Below the pieces are notes generated by a model. The model was not told the DNA's origin, made no database searches, and worked only from the letters and a program-made list of their open reading frames with translations. From a bacterium (GTDB lineage Bacteria > UBA9089 > JAHJRX01), in NCBI GenBank assembly GCA_030017825.1, contig JASEGW010000013.1, forward strand, positions 1 through 19,985: a DNA stretch of 19,985 bases, written 5' to 3'. The position numbers and the translations under genes are program-made. This document shows positions 1 through 6,600 of this stretch, in pieces; position 1 is the first letter of the stretch, and each line of letters begins with the position of its first letter.

Positions 1-25
1 TAGAAAACCATATACAAATTAATCA

Positions 26-105
26 GTTCCGTAGGAACGATATATTGGTAGAATATTGTTTTTATGTCAATTTTTTTATTGGATTGCATATATTAGAATT
101 GTGTT
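26..105. repeat. REP-like hairpin plus degenerate second unit
   Basis: GTTCC-GTA-GGAAC forms a perfect 5-bp hairpin at 26-38. It is followed directly by ATATATTGGTAGAA. About 45 bases later, at 81-98, GGATTGCATATATTAGAA repeats the right half of this pattern in degenerate form. From memory, a hairpin followed by an AT-rich tail ending in TTGGTAGAA is a common dispersed intergenic repeat in many bacterial genomes. No further copy is present in this window, so the family assignment is an inference. Confidence 0.45.
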
Positions 106-132
106 GATAAAGTATAAAATTTAAGACATAAT
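104..132 (+). promoter_or_regulatory. Candidate sigma-70 promoter for the GAF-pilT pair
   Basis: TTGATA at 104-109 (4 of 6 consensus bases or better) is separated by exactly 17 bases from CATAAT at 127-132 (5 of 6). Transcription would begin about 20 bases before the ribosome-binding site of the GAF gene. This is the best match in the upstream region, but the DNA is very AT-rich and chance matches are easy. Confidence 0.45.
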
Positions 133-162
133 TAAGATAAAATAAAGATAAAGGGAAGACTT

Positions 163-792
163 ATGATGGCTAAAGATAGAAAGAAAGATTTAGAAGAACA
201 GATAAAAGAGTTTTCTATATTAGCAAAAGCTTTTGGAGAAACTGGCCAAAAAATAATTTTACTTCAAAAGATATTTACTTTACTAAATACTAGTTTTTGT
301 TTACACGAGTTGTTAGATAAAATACTGGATTGTATAGTAGAAGTTATTGAGGTAGAAGCAGGATCTATTCTTTTATTTGATAAAGAGAAAAATGACCTCT
401 ATTTTGAAGCTGCTAAAGGAAATAAAGCTAAAGAGGTAATGCAGTTTAGGTTAAAGATAGGGGAAGGAATTGCTGGTTCAGTATTTTTAAGCCAAGAGCC
501 AATAACTGTGTCCGAAGTAGCTAAAGATAAAAGGTTTAAAAAAGAAATAAGTGAAAAGATTGGGCTTGAAACAAAGTCTATTGCTTGTGTGCCTATTGTT
601 TTAATGAATAAATCTATAGGAGTAATTGAGGTAATAAATAAAAGAAATAATGATATATTCTCTGCTTCTGACCAAGAAATACTTACTATGGCTGCTTATT
701 ACACAGCAAAAATTATTCAAAATACAAAAATTATTGAAAATTTAAAGAAAAAGATAAAATCAAAAAAAGAAGGGGGCAATAGTGAACATTGA
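163..792 (+). CDS. GAF domain protein
   Basis: A 209-residue soluble protein consisting of a charged, probably helical N-terminal segment (about 1-45), one GAF domain (about 48-188) and a lysine-rich tail. Family hallmarks are visible: EAGSILLFD at 65-73, IGEGIAGSVF at 99-108, and VPIVLMNKSIGVIEVINK at 143-160 followed by F.ASDQEIL. GAF domains bind small ligands such as cyclic nucleotides or act as dimerisation and signal-input modules; the ligand here cannot be told. There is no output domain (no GGDEF, HD or kinase), so it probably works through a partner. GGGAAG sits just before the ATGATG start; either ATG is possible. Its last 11 bases overlap the next gene, a PilT-like ATPase, which suggests translational coupling and a regulatory role linked to that ATPase. 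Confidence 0.85.
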   Translation: MMAKDRKKDLEEQIKEFSILAKAFGETGQKIILLQKIFTLLNTSFCLHELLDKILDCIVEVIEVEAGSILLFDKEKNDLYFEAAKGNKAKEVMQFRLKIGEGIAGSVFLSQEPITVSEVAKDKRFKKEISEKIGLETKSIACVPIVLMNKSIGVIEVINKRNNDIFSASDQEILTMAAYYTAKIIQNTKIIENLKKKIKSKKEGGNSEH

Positions 793-1873
793 TGAGTTGC
801 TTAATCTTTTAATAGAGAGAAAGGGTTCAGATTTGCACCTTAAAGTAAACCGACCCCCTCTTATTCGAATTTATGGTAGATTAATTCCTACAGAATTTAA
901 TGTATTGACTCCTCAAGATACAAAAGATTTAGTTTATTCTATGCTTAATCCGGTGCAAGTTCAAAAATTTGAAAGGGAATTAGAATTAGATTTATCTTAT
1001 ACTTATAAAAATATTGCTCGTTTTCGAGTAAATGTCTTTCGTCAGAGAGGAGTAGTAGGAGCTGCAATTAGAATGATATCATATAAAATTCCTACTATTG
1101 ATGAACTAGGATTGCCATCTGTGCTTAAGGACTTAGCCAGTAAAGACAATGGGTTCATCTTAATTACAGGCCCTGCAGGATGTGGTAAATCTACTACCCT
1201 AGCGAGTTTGATTGATTATATTAATAACACTAGAGAGTGTCACATTATTACCATTGAAGATCCTATTGAGTTTGTATACCAGGATAATTTAAGTGCTATT
1301 AATCAAAGAGAAATAGAATTAGATACCAGATCATTTAAAGACGCCTTAAAACATATTTTGAGACAGGATCCTGATGTCATTTTGATAGGAGAGATGAGAG
1401 ATTTTGAAACAATGTCTATAGCTATAACTGCTGCTGAAACAGGGCATTTAGTATTCAGTACTTTGCATACTAATGATGCTACCCAATCTATAAATCGCAT
1501 AATTGATTCCTTTCCAGTTAATCAGCAGCAACAAGTTCGTATTCAGTTATCTTTAGCTCTTCAAGGAATAATCTCACAGAGATTATTAAATAAAGCTGAT
1601 GGTTCCGGAAGGGTGGCTGCCGTAGAAATTATGATAAATTCTCCTACTATTAAAAAACTTATTGAAGAAGGAAAAATATCTGAAATTCATAAAGCTATCG
1701 AATCTTCAGTGCTTTATTATAGAATGCAGACCATAGATCAATCTCTAGTAGAGTTGTATAATAAAGGACTAATTACATTTGAGGAAGCGTTAAGTGTTAG
1801 TGTCAATGCCGAAGAATTGAAACGCATGTCTAAAGGTATTGATACTGGAGCATCTCAGTATTATAATATGTAA
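782..1873 (+). CDS. pilT: PilT-like type IV pilus retraction ATPase
   Basis: A 363-residue hexameric secretion-type ATPase, the usual PilT length. It shows the N-terminal KGSDLHLKV segment, AAIRMIS at 94-100, Walker A GPAGCGKST at 130-138, the Asp box IEDPIE at 158-163, the Walker B region LIGEMRD with catalytic Glu204, and the His box STLHTND at 226-232. The family's C-terminal AIRNLIRE motif, needed for retraction in studied PilT proteins, appears as TIKKLIEE near 289-296, so the Ile, Leu and last Glu are kept but both Arg are changed. It may therefore be a PilT paralogue or PilU-like rather than the main retraction motor. The start is GTG with a strong GGGGG five bases upstream. It overlaps the GAF gene by 11 bp. 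No other pilus genes are in the window. It would act at the inner-membrane base of the pilus. Confidence 0.9.
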   Translation: MNIDELLNLLIERKGSDLHLKVNRPPLIRIYGRLIPTEFNVLTPQDTKDLVYSMLNPVQVQKFERELELDLSYTYKNIARFRVNVFRQRGVVGAAIRMISYKIPTIDELGLPSVLKDLASKDNGFILITGPAGCGKSTTLASLIDYINNTRECHIITIEDPIEFVYQDNLSAINQREIELDTRSFKDALKHILRQDPDVILIGEMRDFETMSIAITAAETGHLVFSTLHTNDATQSINRIIDSFPVNQQQQVRIQLSLALQGIISQRLLNKADGSGRVAAVEIMINSPTIKKLIEEGKISEIHKAIESSVLYYRMQTIDQSLVELYNKGLITFEEALSVSVNAEELKRMSKGIDTGASQYYNM

Positions 1874-1930
1874 TCAGTAGATATATTTATTGATGGAACT
1901 ATTTAGCTGCTTTCTCTCTAAGTTTTAACA

Positions 1931-2153
1931 AAAATCCTACAATTAAACCACAAAGACTATAAAGTTCTGGAGTCAAGAATTAGAGTTGTAAAAGTAGGAA
2001 ATTAAAGAACTTAGGAGTTGAAAGTTTTAGAGTTAAAGATGTTCTGAACTCGCAAATTCAAAAGATCCTATCTCTTTAATCCCAAACTCTGAGCTCATAA
2101 ATACCAAAACCCTCAAATTTTATATGCTCTGTGGTTTTTTAAATGCATTTTTT
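1931..2153. repeat. Dispersed repeat, copy 1 (CACAGAG-like ends), fills the pilT-CDF gap
   Basis: Most of the 340-bp gap between pilT and the next gene is a degenerate element. Its left end, 1931-1964 (AAAATCCTACAATTAAACC then ACAAAGACTATAAAG), matches 5931-5964 downstream of frr with only a few differences. Its right end (TGCTCTGTGGTTTTTT and then AAATGCATTTTTT, 2125-2153) matches the right end of the same second copy. The ends are loosely inverted, with ACCACAAAG against CTCTGTGGT. The interior has short repeats of the type GGAGTT/AGAGTT on the left and their complements on the right, so the single strand could fold back. No coding sequence is seen. Confidence 0.6.
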
Positions 2154-2213
2154 GAGCTTAACAACCCTCTTTAATAAATAACTATATCTATAAATAAAGG
2201 TTAATTAAGGGAT

Positions 2214-3098
2214 ATGACTACTACTCGCCATTATTATCATTTAGGTGAACGTTGTGCTTGGATAGGAATGGTAACTAACTTTTTTCTATGTTTTGTTAAG
2301 CTATTTGCTGGTTTTTGGGGAAATAGTAATGCCTTAATAGCTGATGGAGTAGATGCTCTTTCAGATTTAGTATCTACTGGTATTGTGCTTATAGGTTTTA
2401 AGATTGCTAAAAAGCCTCCTGACGAAGAGCATCCTTACGGCCATGGTAGAGCAGAAACTATTGCTACCAAAACAATTGCTGTTATATTAATTCTATTTGG
2501 ATTACAAATAGGTTATAACTCTTTAAAAGCTTTATTTGCTCCAAATTTAGCTCCCCCTAGTTTTATAGCTCTGATAGCCGCAGCCTTTTCTATTATTATT
2601 AAAGAAAGCTTATTTAAATATACCTTACGTATTGGAAATGAACTTTCTAGTAGCAGTTTAATAGCTGATGCTTGGCATCATAAAAACGATGCTTATTCTT
2701 CTATAGCTGCTTTAATAGGAATTTTAGGGGCTATAATTGGTTTTCCTTGCTTAGATCCCCTAGCGGGCATATTTATTTCTATATTGATTATAAAAGTCGG
2801 TGGCCATATGTTTCATAAGGCTTATGATGAGTTGATGAATGGTGTTATCAAGAGTGAAATTATAGATAAAATAAGAGATGTAATAAAAAACGTTTCAGGA
2901 GTAAAGAGTATAAAAGAGCTTAAAGCTCATAAGATGGGTTTAGAGATTAATATAGACTTAATTATTAATGTTGATGGTGGAGTCACCGTAGATAAAGGCC
3001 ATGATATTTGTAATTTAGTGGAAGAGGCTATTAGAAAAGAGATAAGTTCTGTAAGACATATTATGATTCATGTTAATCCTTCTGAGGTTAATAAATGA
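2214..3098 (+). CDS. Cation diffusion facilitator family metal transporter
   Basis: A 294-residue inner-membrane protein that exports divalent metal ions in exchange for protons. Hydrophobic segments cover about residues 15-62, 85-108, 116-134 and 160-198, followed by a soluble C-terminal domain ending in HIMIHVNP. The transport-site residues can be read: D47xxxD51 in ADGVDALSD and H155xxxD159 in AWHHKND. The D-D-H-D set is usual for the zinc/iron/cadmium-type subgroup rather than the all-Asp manganese group. HPYGHGRAE (73-81) is the family's conserved cytoplasmic loop. AAGGG lies only 2-3 bases before the ATG, closer than ideal; AAAGG lies further back at 2196-2200. Its stop overlaps the start of the RelA gene by ATGA, so the two are probably co-translated. 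The exact substrate is not certain. Confidence 0.9.
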   Translation: MTTTRHYYHLGERCAWIGMVTNFFLCFVKLFAGFWGNSNALIADGVDALSDLVSTGIVLIGFKIAKKPPDEEHPYGHGRAETIATKTIAVILILFGLQIGYNSLKALFAPNLAPPSFIALIAAAFSIIIKESLFKYTLRIGNELSSSSLIADAWHHKNDAYSSIAALIGILGAIIGFPCLDPLAGIFISILIIKVGGHMFHKAYDELMNGVIKSEIIDKIRDVIKNVSGVKSIKELKAHKMGLEINIDLIINVDGGVTVDKGHDICNLVEEAIRKEISSVRHIMIHVNPSEVNK

Positions 3099-5071
3099 GT
3101 ATTGAAAATATATTAAAGAAAGTAAAAGATTATTATCCTTCTGCTGACTTAAAACTATTAAAAAAAGCTTATCTATTTGCAGAATCTGCTCACAAAGGAA
3201 TGAAAAGAGTTTCCGGTGATCCTTTTATTACTCATCCTGTATGTGTAGCAGAAATATTAGTAGACTTACATCTTGATATTCATTCCATTGTTTGTGGTTT
3301 TCTTCATGATACATTAGAAGATACTAATATTATCAATAAAGATATAGAAGATGCGTTTGGAACTGAGATAGCTGAATTAGTAGAAGGAGTTTCTAATATA
3401 AGAAAGATTGCTAATAAGAGTAGAGAGGAGAGAAAAATAGAGAATCTAAGAAAGATGCTATTGGCTACAGCTAAGGATATTAGGGTAGTTTTAGTGAAAT
3501 TAGCTGATAGGTTGCATAATGTTAGAACTTTAGAGTATTTAAACAAAGAGAGACAGAAAAAAGTAGCTCATGAAACTTTGGATATATATGCTCCTTTAGC
3601 TCATAGATTAGGAATTGGAAGGATAAAATGGGAATTGGAAGATTTATCTTTTCGCTATATGGAGCCAGAATTATATTATAAAATTTGTGAACAATTAAAC
3701 CAAACTTTAGAAGAAAGAGAAACATACATATTAAATGCAAAGAAAATATTAGAAAAAGAATTAAGAAAGATTAATATTAAAGCAGAAATTACAGGACGAC
3801 CTAAATATATTTATAGTATTTATCAAAAATTAAAAGCTCAAAAAATAGGAATAGACAAGATGTATGATTTGCAAGCATTTAGAATAATTACTAATACTAT
3901 TAGAGATTGTTATGCTGTATTAGGGGCAATTCATACTTTGTGGAAACCTATTCCTCATAGATTTAAAGATTTTGTGGCTGTACCTAAATCAAATATGTAT
4001 CAATCGATTCATACTTCAGTAGTAGGATATCAAGGTCGTTTAATGGAAATACAAATAAGAACTCACGAAATGCATAAAATTGCTGAAGAAGGTATAGCTG
4101 CTCATTGGATATATAAAGAAAAGTCAAAGGTAATAGATGAAGAGTTTAATAGGAAAATATCTTGGCTTAGAAACTTAATAGAAATTCAAGATACCTTAAA
4201 AGACCCCAAGGAATTTATGGAAAGTTTAAAGATTGAGTTGTTTTCAGATGAAGTATTTGTTTTTACCCCTAAAGGGGAAGTGAAATCTCTTCCCAAGGAC
4301 TCTACCCCTATTGATTTTGCTTATTTGATTCATACGGATATTGGACATTCTTGTATTGGAGCCAAAGTTAATGACAGAATAGTTCCTTTGAAATACAAAC
4401 TGAAAAGTGGTGATATTGTTAGTATTATGACTTCTTCTAAACAAAAACCTAGTAGAGATTGGATAAAAATAGCTAAAACCACCAAAGTAAAAAGTCGTAT
4501 TGGGCATTGGTTTAAAGAAAGAGAATTAGCTTTTGAAGAAAAACAGAAGGAAAAAGAAAGAGATATTAGTGTACGAAAAGATGTTATTAAAGAAAAAACA
4601 ACAGGTTCTGAAAGTATTAAAAGAGAAAAATTTAGTATAATTATTCCTGGCATGGAAGGAGAAGTGGAAACTTATTTTGCTAAGTGTTGCAATCCTATAC
4701 CAGGAGATAAAATTGTGGGATACATTACTCAAGGTCGAGGAATTTCTATTCATCGAACTAGTTGTAATAATATAACACCTGATAAATTTCCAGAAGAACA
4801 TTTTATAAAAGTAAGATGGTTTAAAGGTAGAGATAATACTTTTGAGGTTTCTATTTCTATTGTGGCCTTTAATCGAGAAGGTTTGTTGGCAGATATTTTA
4901 AATGTAGTTCACGGAACTTCTACTATTGTTAATGAAGCTTATGCTAAATTTGTGGGCAAAGGACAAGCTACAGGAAAATTAGTAGTTTTAATAAAAGATG
5001 TAAGCCATTTAAAAGAAATAGTGAAGAAAATAGAAAGTGTAAATAGCGTGATAAAAGTTTATCGAGGATAG
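3095..5071 (+). CDS. Bifunctional (p)ppGpp synthetase/hydrolase (RelA/SpoT family)
   Basis: A 658-residue stringent-response enzyme that makes and degrades (p)ppGpp in the cytoplasm. The N-terminal HD hydrolase domain is intact, with THP at 46-48, HDTLED at 71-76 and KLADRLHN at 135-142. The synthetase domain has YDLQAFRII at 257-265, RFKDFVAVPKSN at 289-300, YQSIHT and EIQIRT at 318-323. The RFKD signature is the basic RXKD form found in bifunctional Rel/SpoT enzymes, not the EXDD form of monofunctional RelA. A TGS domain follows (about 382-446), then a conserved-Cys region (CCNPIPGD, 531-538, with a later Cys at 557) and a C-terminal ACT domain (about 583-656). It is slightly shorter than the usual 700-740 residues, mainly in the linker regions. 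Its ATG overlaps the preceding transporter stop, and no other Rel gene is in the window. Confidence 0.95.
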   Translation: MSIENILKKVKDYYPSADLKLLKKAYLFAESAHKGMKRVSGDPFITHPVCVAEILVDLHLDIHSIVCGFLHDTLEDTNIINKDIEDAFGTEIAELVEGVSNIRKIANKSREERKIENLRKMLLATAKDIRVVLVKLADRLHNVRTLEYLNKERQKKVAHETLDIYAPLAHRLGIGRIKWELEDLSFRYMEPELYYKICEQLNQTLEERETYILNAKKILEKELRKINIKAEITGRPKYIYSIYQKLKAQKIGIDKMYDLQAFRIITNTIRDCYAVLGAIHTLWKPIPHRFKDFVAVPKSNMYQSIHTSVVGYQGRLMEIQIRTHEMHKIAEEGIAAHWIYKEKSKVIDEEFNRKISWLRNLIEIQDTLKDPKEFMESLKIELFSDEVFVFTPKGEVKSLPKDSTPIDFAYLIHTDIGHSCIGAKVNDRIVPLKYKLKSGDIVSIMTSSKQKPSRDWIKIAKTTKVKSRIGHWFKERELAFEEKQKEKERDISVRKDVIKEKTTGSESIKREKFSIIIPGMEGEVETYFAKCCNPIPGDKIVGYITQGRGISIHRTSCNNITPDKFPEEHFIKVRWFKGRDNTFEVSISIVAFNREGLLADILNVVHGTSTIVNEAYAKFVGKGQATGKLVVLIKDVSHLKEIVKKIESVNSVIKVYRG

Positions 5072-5072
5072 T

Positions 5073-5109
5073 AGTCAGAAAACAGAAGATAAATGATAAA
5101 AACCGAAGA
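5073..5109. repeat. Purine-rich short-period repeat after relA
   Basis: Directly after the relA stop codon the sequence reads GTCAGAAAACAGAAGATAA and continues as imperfect AGAA/CAGAAG units. An almost identical start, GTCAGAAGACAGAAGATAG, occurs immediately after the DUF3467 stop at 15935. Both look like decayed copies of a CAGAAGA-type tandem repeat. Confidence 0.5.
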
Positions 5110-5128
5110 AAGGGGTTTTAAAATTTTT
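5099..5128 (+). terminator. Weak candidate terminator after relA
   Basis: AAAACC at 5099-5104 and GGTTTT at 5114-5119 form a 6-bp stem with a 9-base loop, followed by AAAA and TTTTT (5124-5128). The stem has only two G-C pairs and the T run is displaced, so activity is doubtful. The position between relA and frr fits. Confidence 0.3.
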
Positions 5129-5129
5129 C

Positions 5130-5238
5130 TTGACCACAAGGCTTAAATATGATAACTTGCTAAATAATAAACAGTATTCTCAGTAAATTGATATTCCCTT
5201 GCAAAAAAGATTTGTGGTTTTATTATTTTTATTATAAT
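5130..5238 (+). promoter_or_regulatory. Candidate promoter region for frr
   Basis: Two possible promoters lie in this stretch. TTGACC at 5130-5135 is followed after 15 bases by GATAAC. Further on, a perfect TATAAT stands at 5233-5238, with TTTGTG 16 bases upstream. A promoter here is expected because frr is separated from relA by about 276 bp, but which hexamers are used cannot be decided from sequence. Confidence 0.35.
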
Positions 5239-5347
5239 TATAAGAGCATATAAGAACAAGGTCTCCATTTGCCCTAATAAAGCTGTGAAGTATTTTGGTA
5301 GCTTGTAATTTGTTGTAAATCTAATGGATTTATTAAGGAGAATGATT

Positions 5348-5908
5348 ATGTTTTTAGAAGATGTATATACAAAGACTAAAGACCATATGAAAAAAACAGT
5401 TGAAGCTACGAAGAATGAATTCATGAGTATTAGAACTGGAAAAGCATCAACATCTTTATTAGATAACATAAAGGTAGAATATTTTGGAAGCTTAATGCCA
5501 GTTAATCAGTTAGCTAGTATTAATATTCCAGAGCCGCGTTTAATTGTTATTCAACCTTGGGATAAATCTATTCTGGAAAATATTACCAAAGCGATTTCTA
5601 AGTCAAGCTTAAACCTTAATCCTTCAAGTGATGGTCATGTAATTCGTATTAGTATTCCAACTTTGACTACTGAAAGGAGAAAAGAATTAGATAAAGCTGT
5701 TAAAAAGAAAGCGGAAGAAGGAAGGATTGCAGTTAGAAACGTTCGACGAGATGCAAACCATCAAATAAAAAATTTAAAAGATGCTAAAGAAATATCAGAA
5801 GACGAGGCCGAGAAAGCAGAAGATAAGGTTCAAGAAATGACCAACGAAACCATAAAAGAAATTGATAATTTATTAGCAGCAAAAGAGAAAGAAATATTAG
5901 AATTTTAA
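5348..5908 (+). CDS. frr: Ribosome recycling factor
   Basis: A 186-residue cytoplasmic protein that, with EF-G, splits post-termination ribosomes. Family hallmarks are visible: the N-terminal helix ending in NEFMSIRTGKAS, VEYFGSLMPVNQLASI, IQPWDKSILENITKAI, LNPSSDGHVIRISIPTLTTERRKEL, and the long charged C-terminal helices. An in-frame ATG lies earlier at 5324, but AAGGAG at 5335-5340 is placed seven bases before the ATG at 5348, and starting there gives the family's normal length (about 185). The 5324 start would place the Shine-Dalgarno sequence inside the gene. In many bacteria frr follows rpsB-tsf-pyrH and leads into uppS-cdsA. Here it is separated from uppS by about 690 bp of repeats and terminators, and its usual upstream partners are missing from the window. 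Confidence 0.95.
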   Translation: MFLEDVYTKTKDHMKKTVEATKNEFMSIRTGKASTSLLDNIKVEYFGSLMPVNQLASINIPEPRLIVIQPWDKSILENITKAISKSSLNLNPSSDGHVIRISIPTLTTERRKELDKAVKKKAEEGRIAVRNVRRDANHQIKNLKDAKEISEDEAEKAEDKVQEMTNETIKEIDNLLAAKEKEILEF

Positions 5909-5930
5909 GATTAAGGTAAATAATTAATCC

Positions 5931-6146
5931 AAAATTCTGTAATTAAAACACAGAGATTACAGAGAATCGCTTAAAAATAAGAAAAATAGAAGTGTTTTTT
6001 GTTTTTCTCTGCGTACTCTTTTATGCAAAAAATATTTCTGCTATATGGTTTTTAAATTAGGAAAACATAGAAAATAATTGATAATAATAGAATTATATAG
6101 ATTAAAATTTCTTTGTGCGTTCAGTGATTTTTTGAACGCATTTTTT
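5931..6146. repeat. Dispersed repeat, copy 2 (CACAGAG-like ends), after frr
   Basis: The left end, 5931-5965 (AAAATTCTGTAATTAAAAC then ACAGAGATTACAGAG), is homologous to 1931-1964. The right end (TGCGTTCAGTGATTTTTT then GAACGCATTTTTT) is homologous to 2125-2153. Between them CTCTGCGTACTCTTTT at 6007-6022 is an approximate complement of the left ACAGAGATTACAGAG, so this copy can fold. Both copies begin only 20-60 bp after a stop codon. No coding sequence is seen. Confidence 0.6.
6116..6146 (+). terminator. Rho-independent terminator within the repeat end
   Basis: TGCGTTCA (6116-6123) and TGAACGCA (6133-6140) form a perfect 8-bp stem with a 9-base loop, followed at once by six T. It is the right end of repeat copy 2. 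It would end transcription from frr, or from relA-frr if read through. Confidence 0.65.
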
Positions 6147-6168
6147 AAATTAATTTTAGAGGGAAATA

Positions 6169-6211
6169 AATGGGTAATAGGTAAAATATCTATTGCCCAT
6201 TATTATTTTTT
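6169..6211 (+). terminator. Strong rho-independent terminator
   Basis: AATGGGTAATAG (6169-6180) pairs with CTATTGCCCATT (6190-6201) in a 12-bp stem with a single G-T wobble and a 9-base loop. It is followed by ATTATTTTTT. This is the strongest terminator in the window and sits 23 bases after the previous one, in tandem. It cleanly separates frr from the uppS cluster. Confidence 0.75.
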
Positions 6212-6213
6212 AC

Positions 6214-6462
6214 TTAGATTAACCTGATTTTGACATAAGAGTATGTTCCTTTATTTTAAGCTTAAGGATTAATATTTCTTCGCCAAATTAAAATACAAAA
6301 CGTAAAATATCTAATTTTTAAAGAGAAGAAATTAAACTTAAGCCTTCTGCCTCAAACAAAATTTCTTCTTTTTCTTTAAAAATTAAATATTTTCCTAATT
6401 TCAATTAATGCTCAAAAATATTAGTCCTTAAACTTATATTAAATCGAACTCAGGTTAGATTA
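6214..6462. mobile_element. Palindromic MITE-like element, copy A
   Basis: About 245 bp made of nested imperfect inverted repeats. The ends are TAACCTGA (6220-6227) against TCAGGTTA (6450-6457). Next, TAAGCTTAAGGATTAATATT at 6257-6276 matches the reverse complement of 6416-6436 with two differences. Innermost, 6304-6332 pairs with 6361-6393 around a 28-base loop, with a 4-base bulge. The direct repeat TTAGATTA lies at both borders (6214-6221 and 6455-6462) and could be an 8-bp target duplication. No transposase is encoded. The right half recurs at 8291-8411 before dxr, and the left half has relatives there and after queC. The family name is unknown to me. Confidence 0.6.
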
Positions 6463-6520
6463 TAGTAAATTTAAAATTAATTATTTTTTAGATAGCATTA
6501 TATATCTTAAATATTATGGG

Positions 6521-6579
6521 TCAGACATATTTAATCCGATACCTAACACAATTACAAGTTTATTTTGATATTTGTCTGA
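6521..6579. repeat. Hairpin immediately upstream of uppS
   Basis: TCAGACA at 6521-6527 pairs perfectly with TGTCTGA at 6573-6579; the loop is about 45 bases. The flanks GGG (6518-6520) and AAGG are loosely alike. The layout GGGTCAGAC...TCTGA resembles REP-like palindromes seen in other genomes, from memory. It ends only about 20 bases before the uppS start, so it would lie in the uppS leader if transcribed. Confidence 0.35.
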
Positions 6580-6600
6580 AGGATTTAATTTAAGTTTAAT

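Noticed and set aside
4244..4801. Several minus-strand open frames inside relA
   Set aside because: They are Phe/Ser/Ile-rich antisense shadows of a well-supported relA and show no family motifs.
5324..5347. Earlier in-frame ATG for frr
   Set aside because: It would put the AAGGAG ribosome-binding site inside the gene and adds eight residues absent from the family.
5143..5469. A 108-codon open frame on the minus strand across the frr upstream region
   Set aside because: It overlaps the certain frr gene by about 120 bp, has no ribosome-binding site or recognisable domain, and is explained by AT-rich composition.
5909..6600. A CRISPR array or hidden gene in the long frr-uppS gap
   Set aside because: There are no evenly spaced identical direct repeats and no open frame with a ribosome-binding site; the gap is filled by inverted repeats and terminators.
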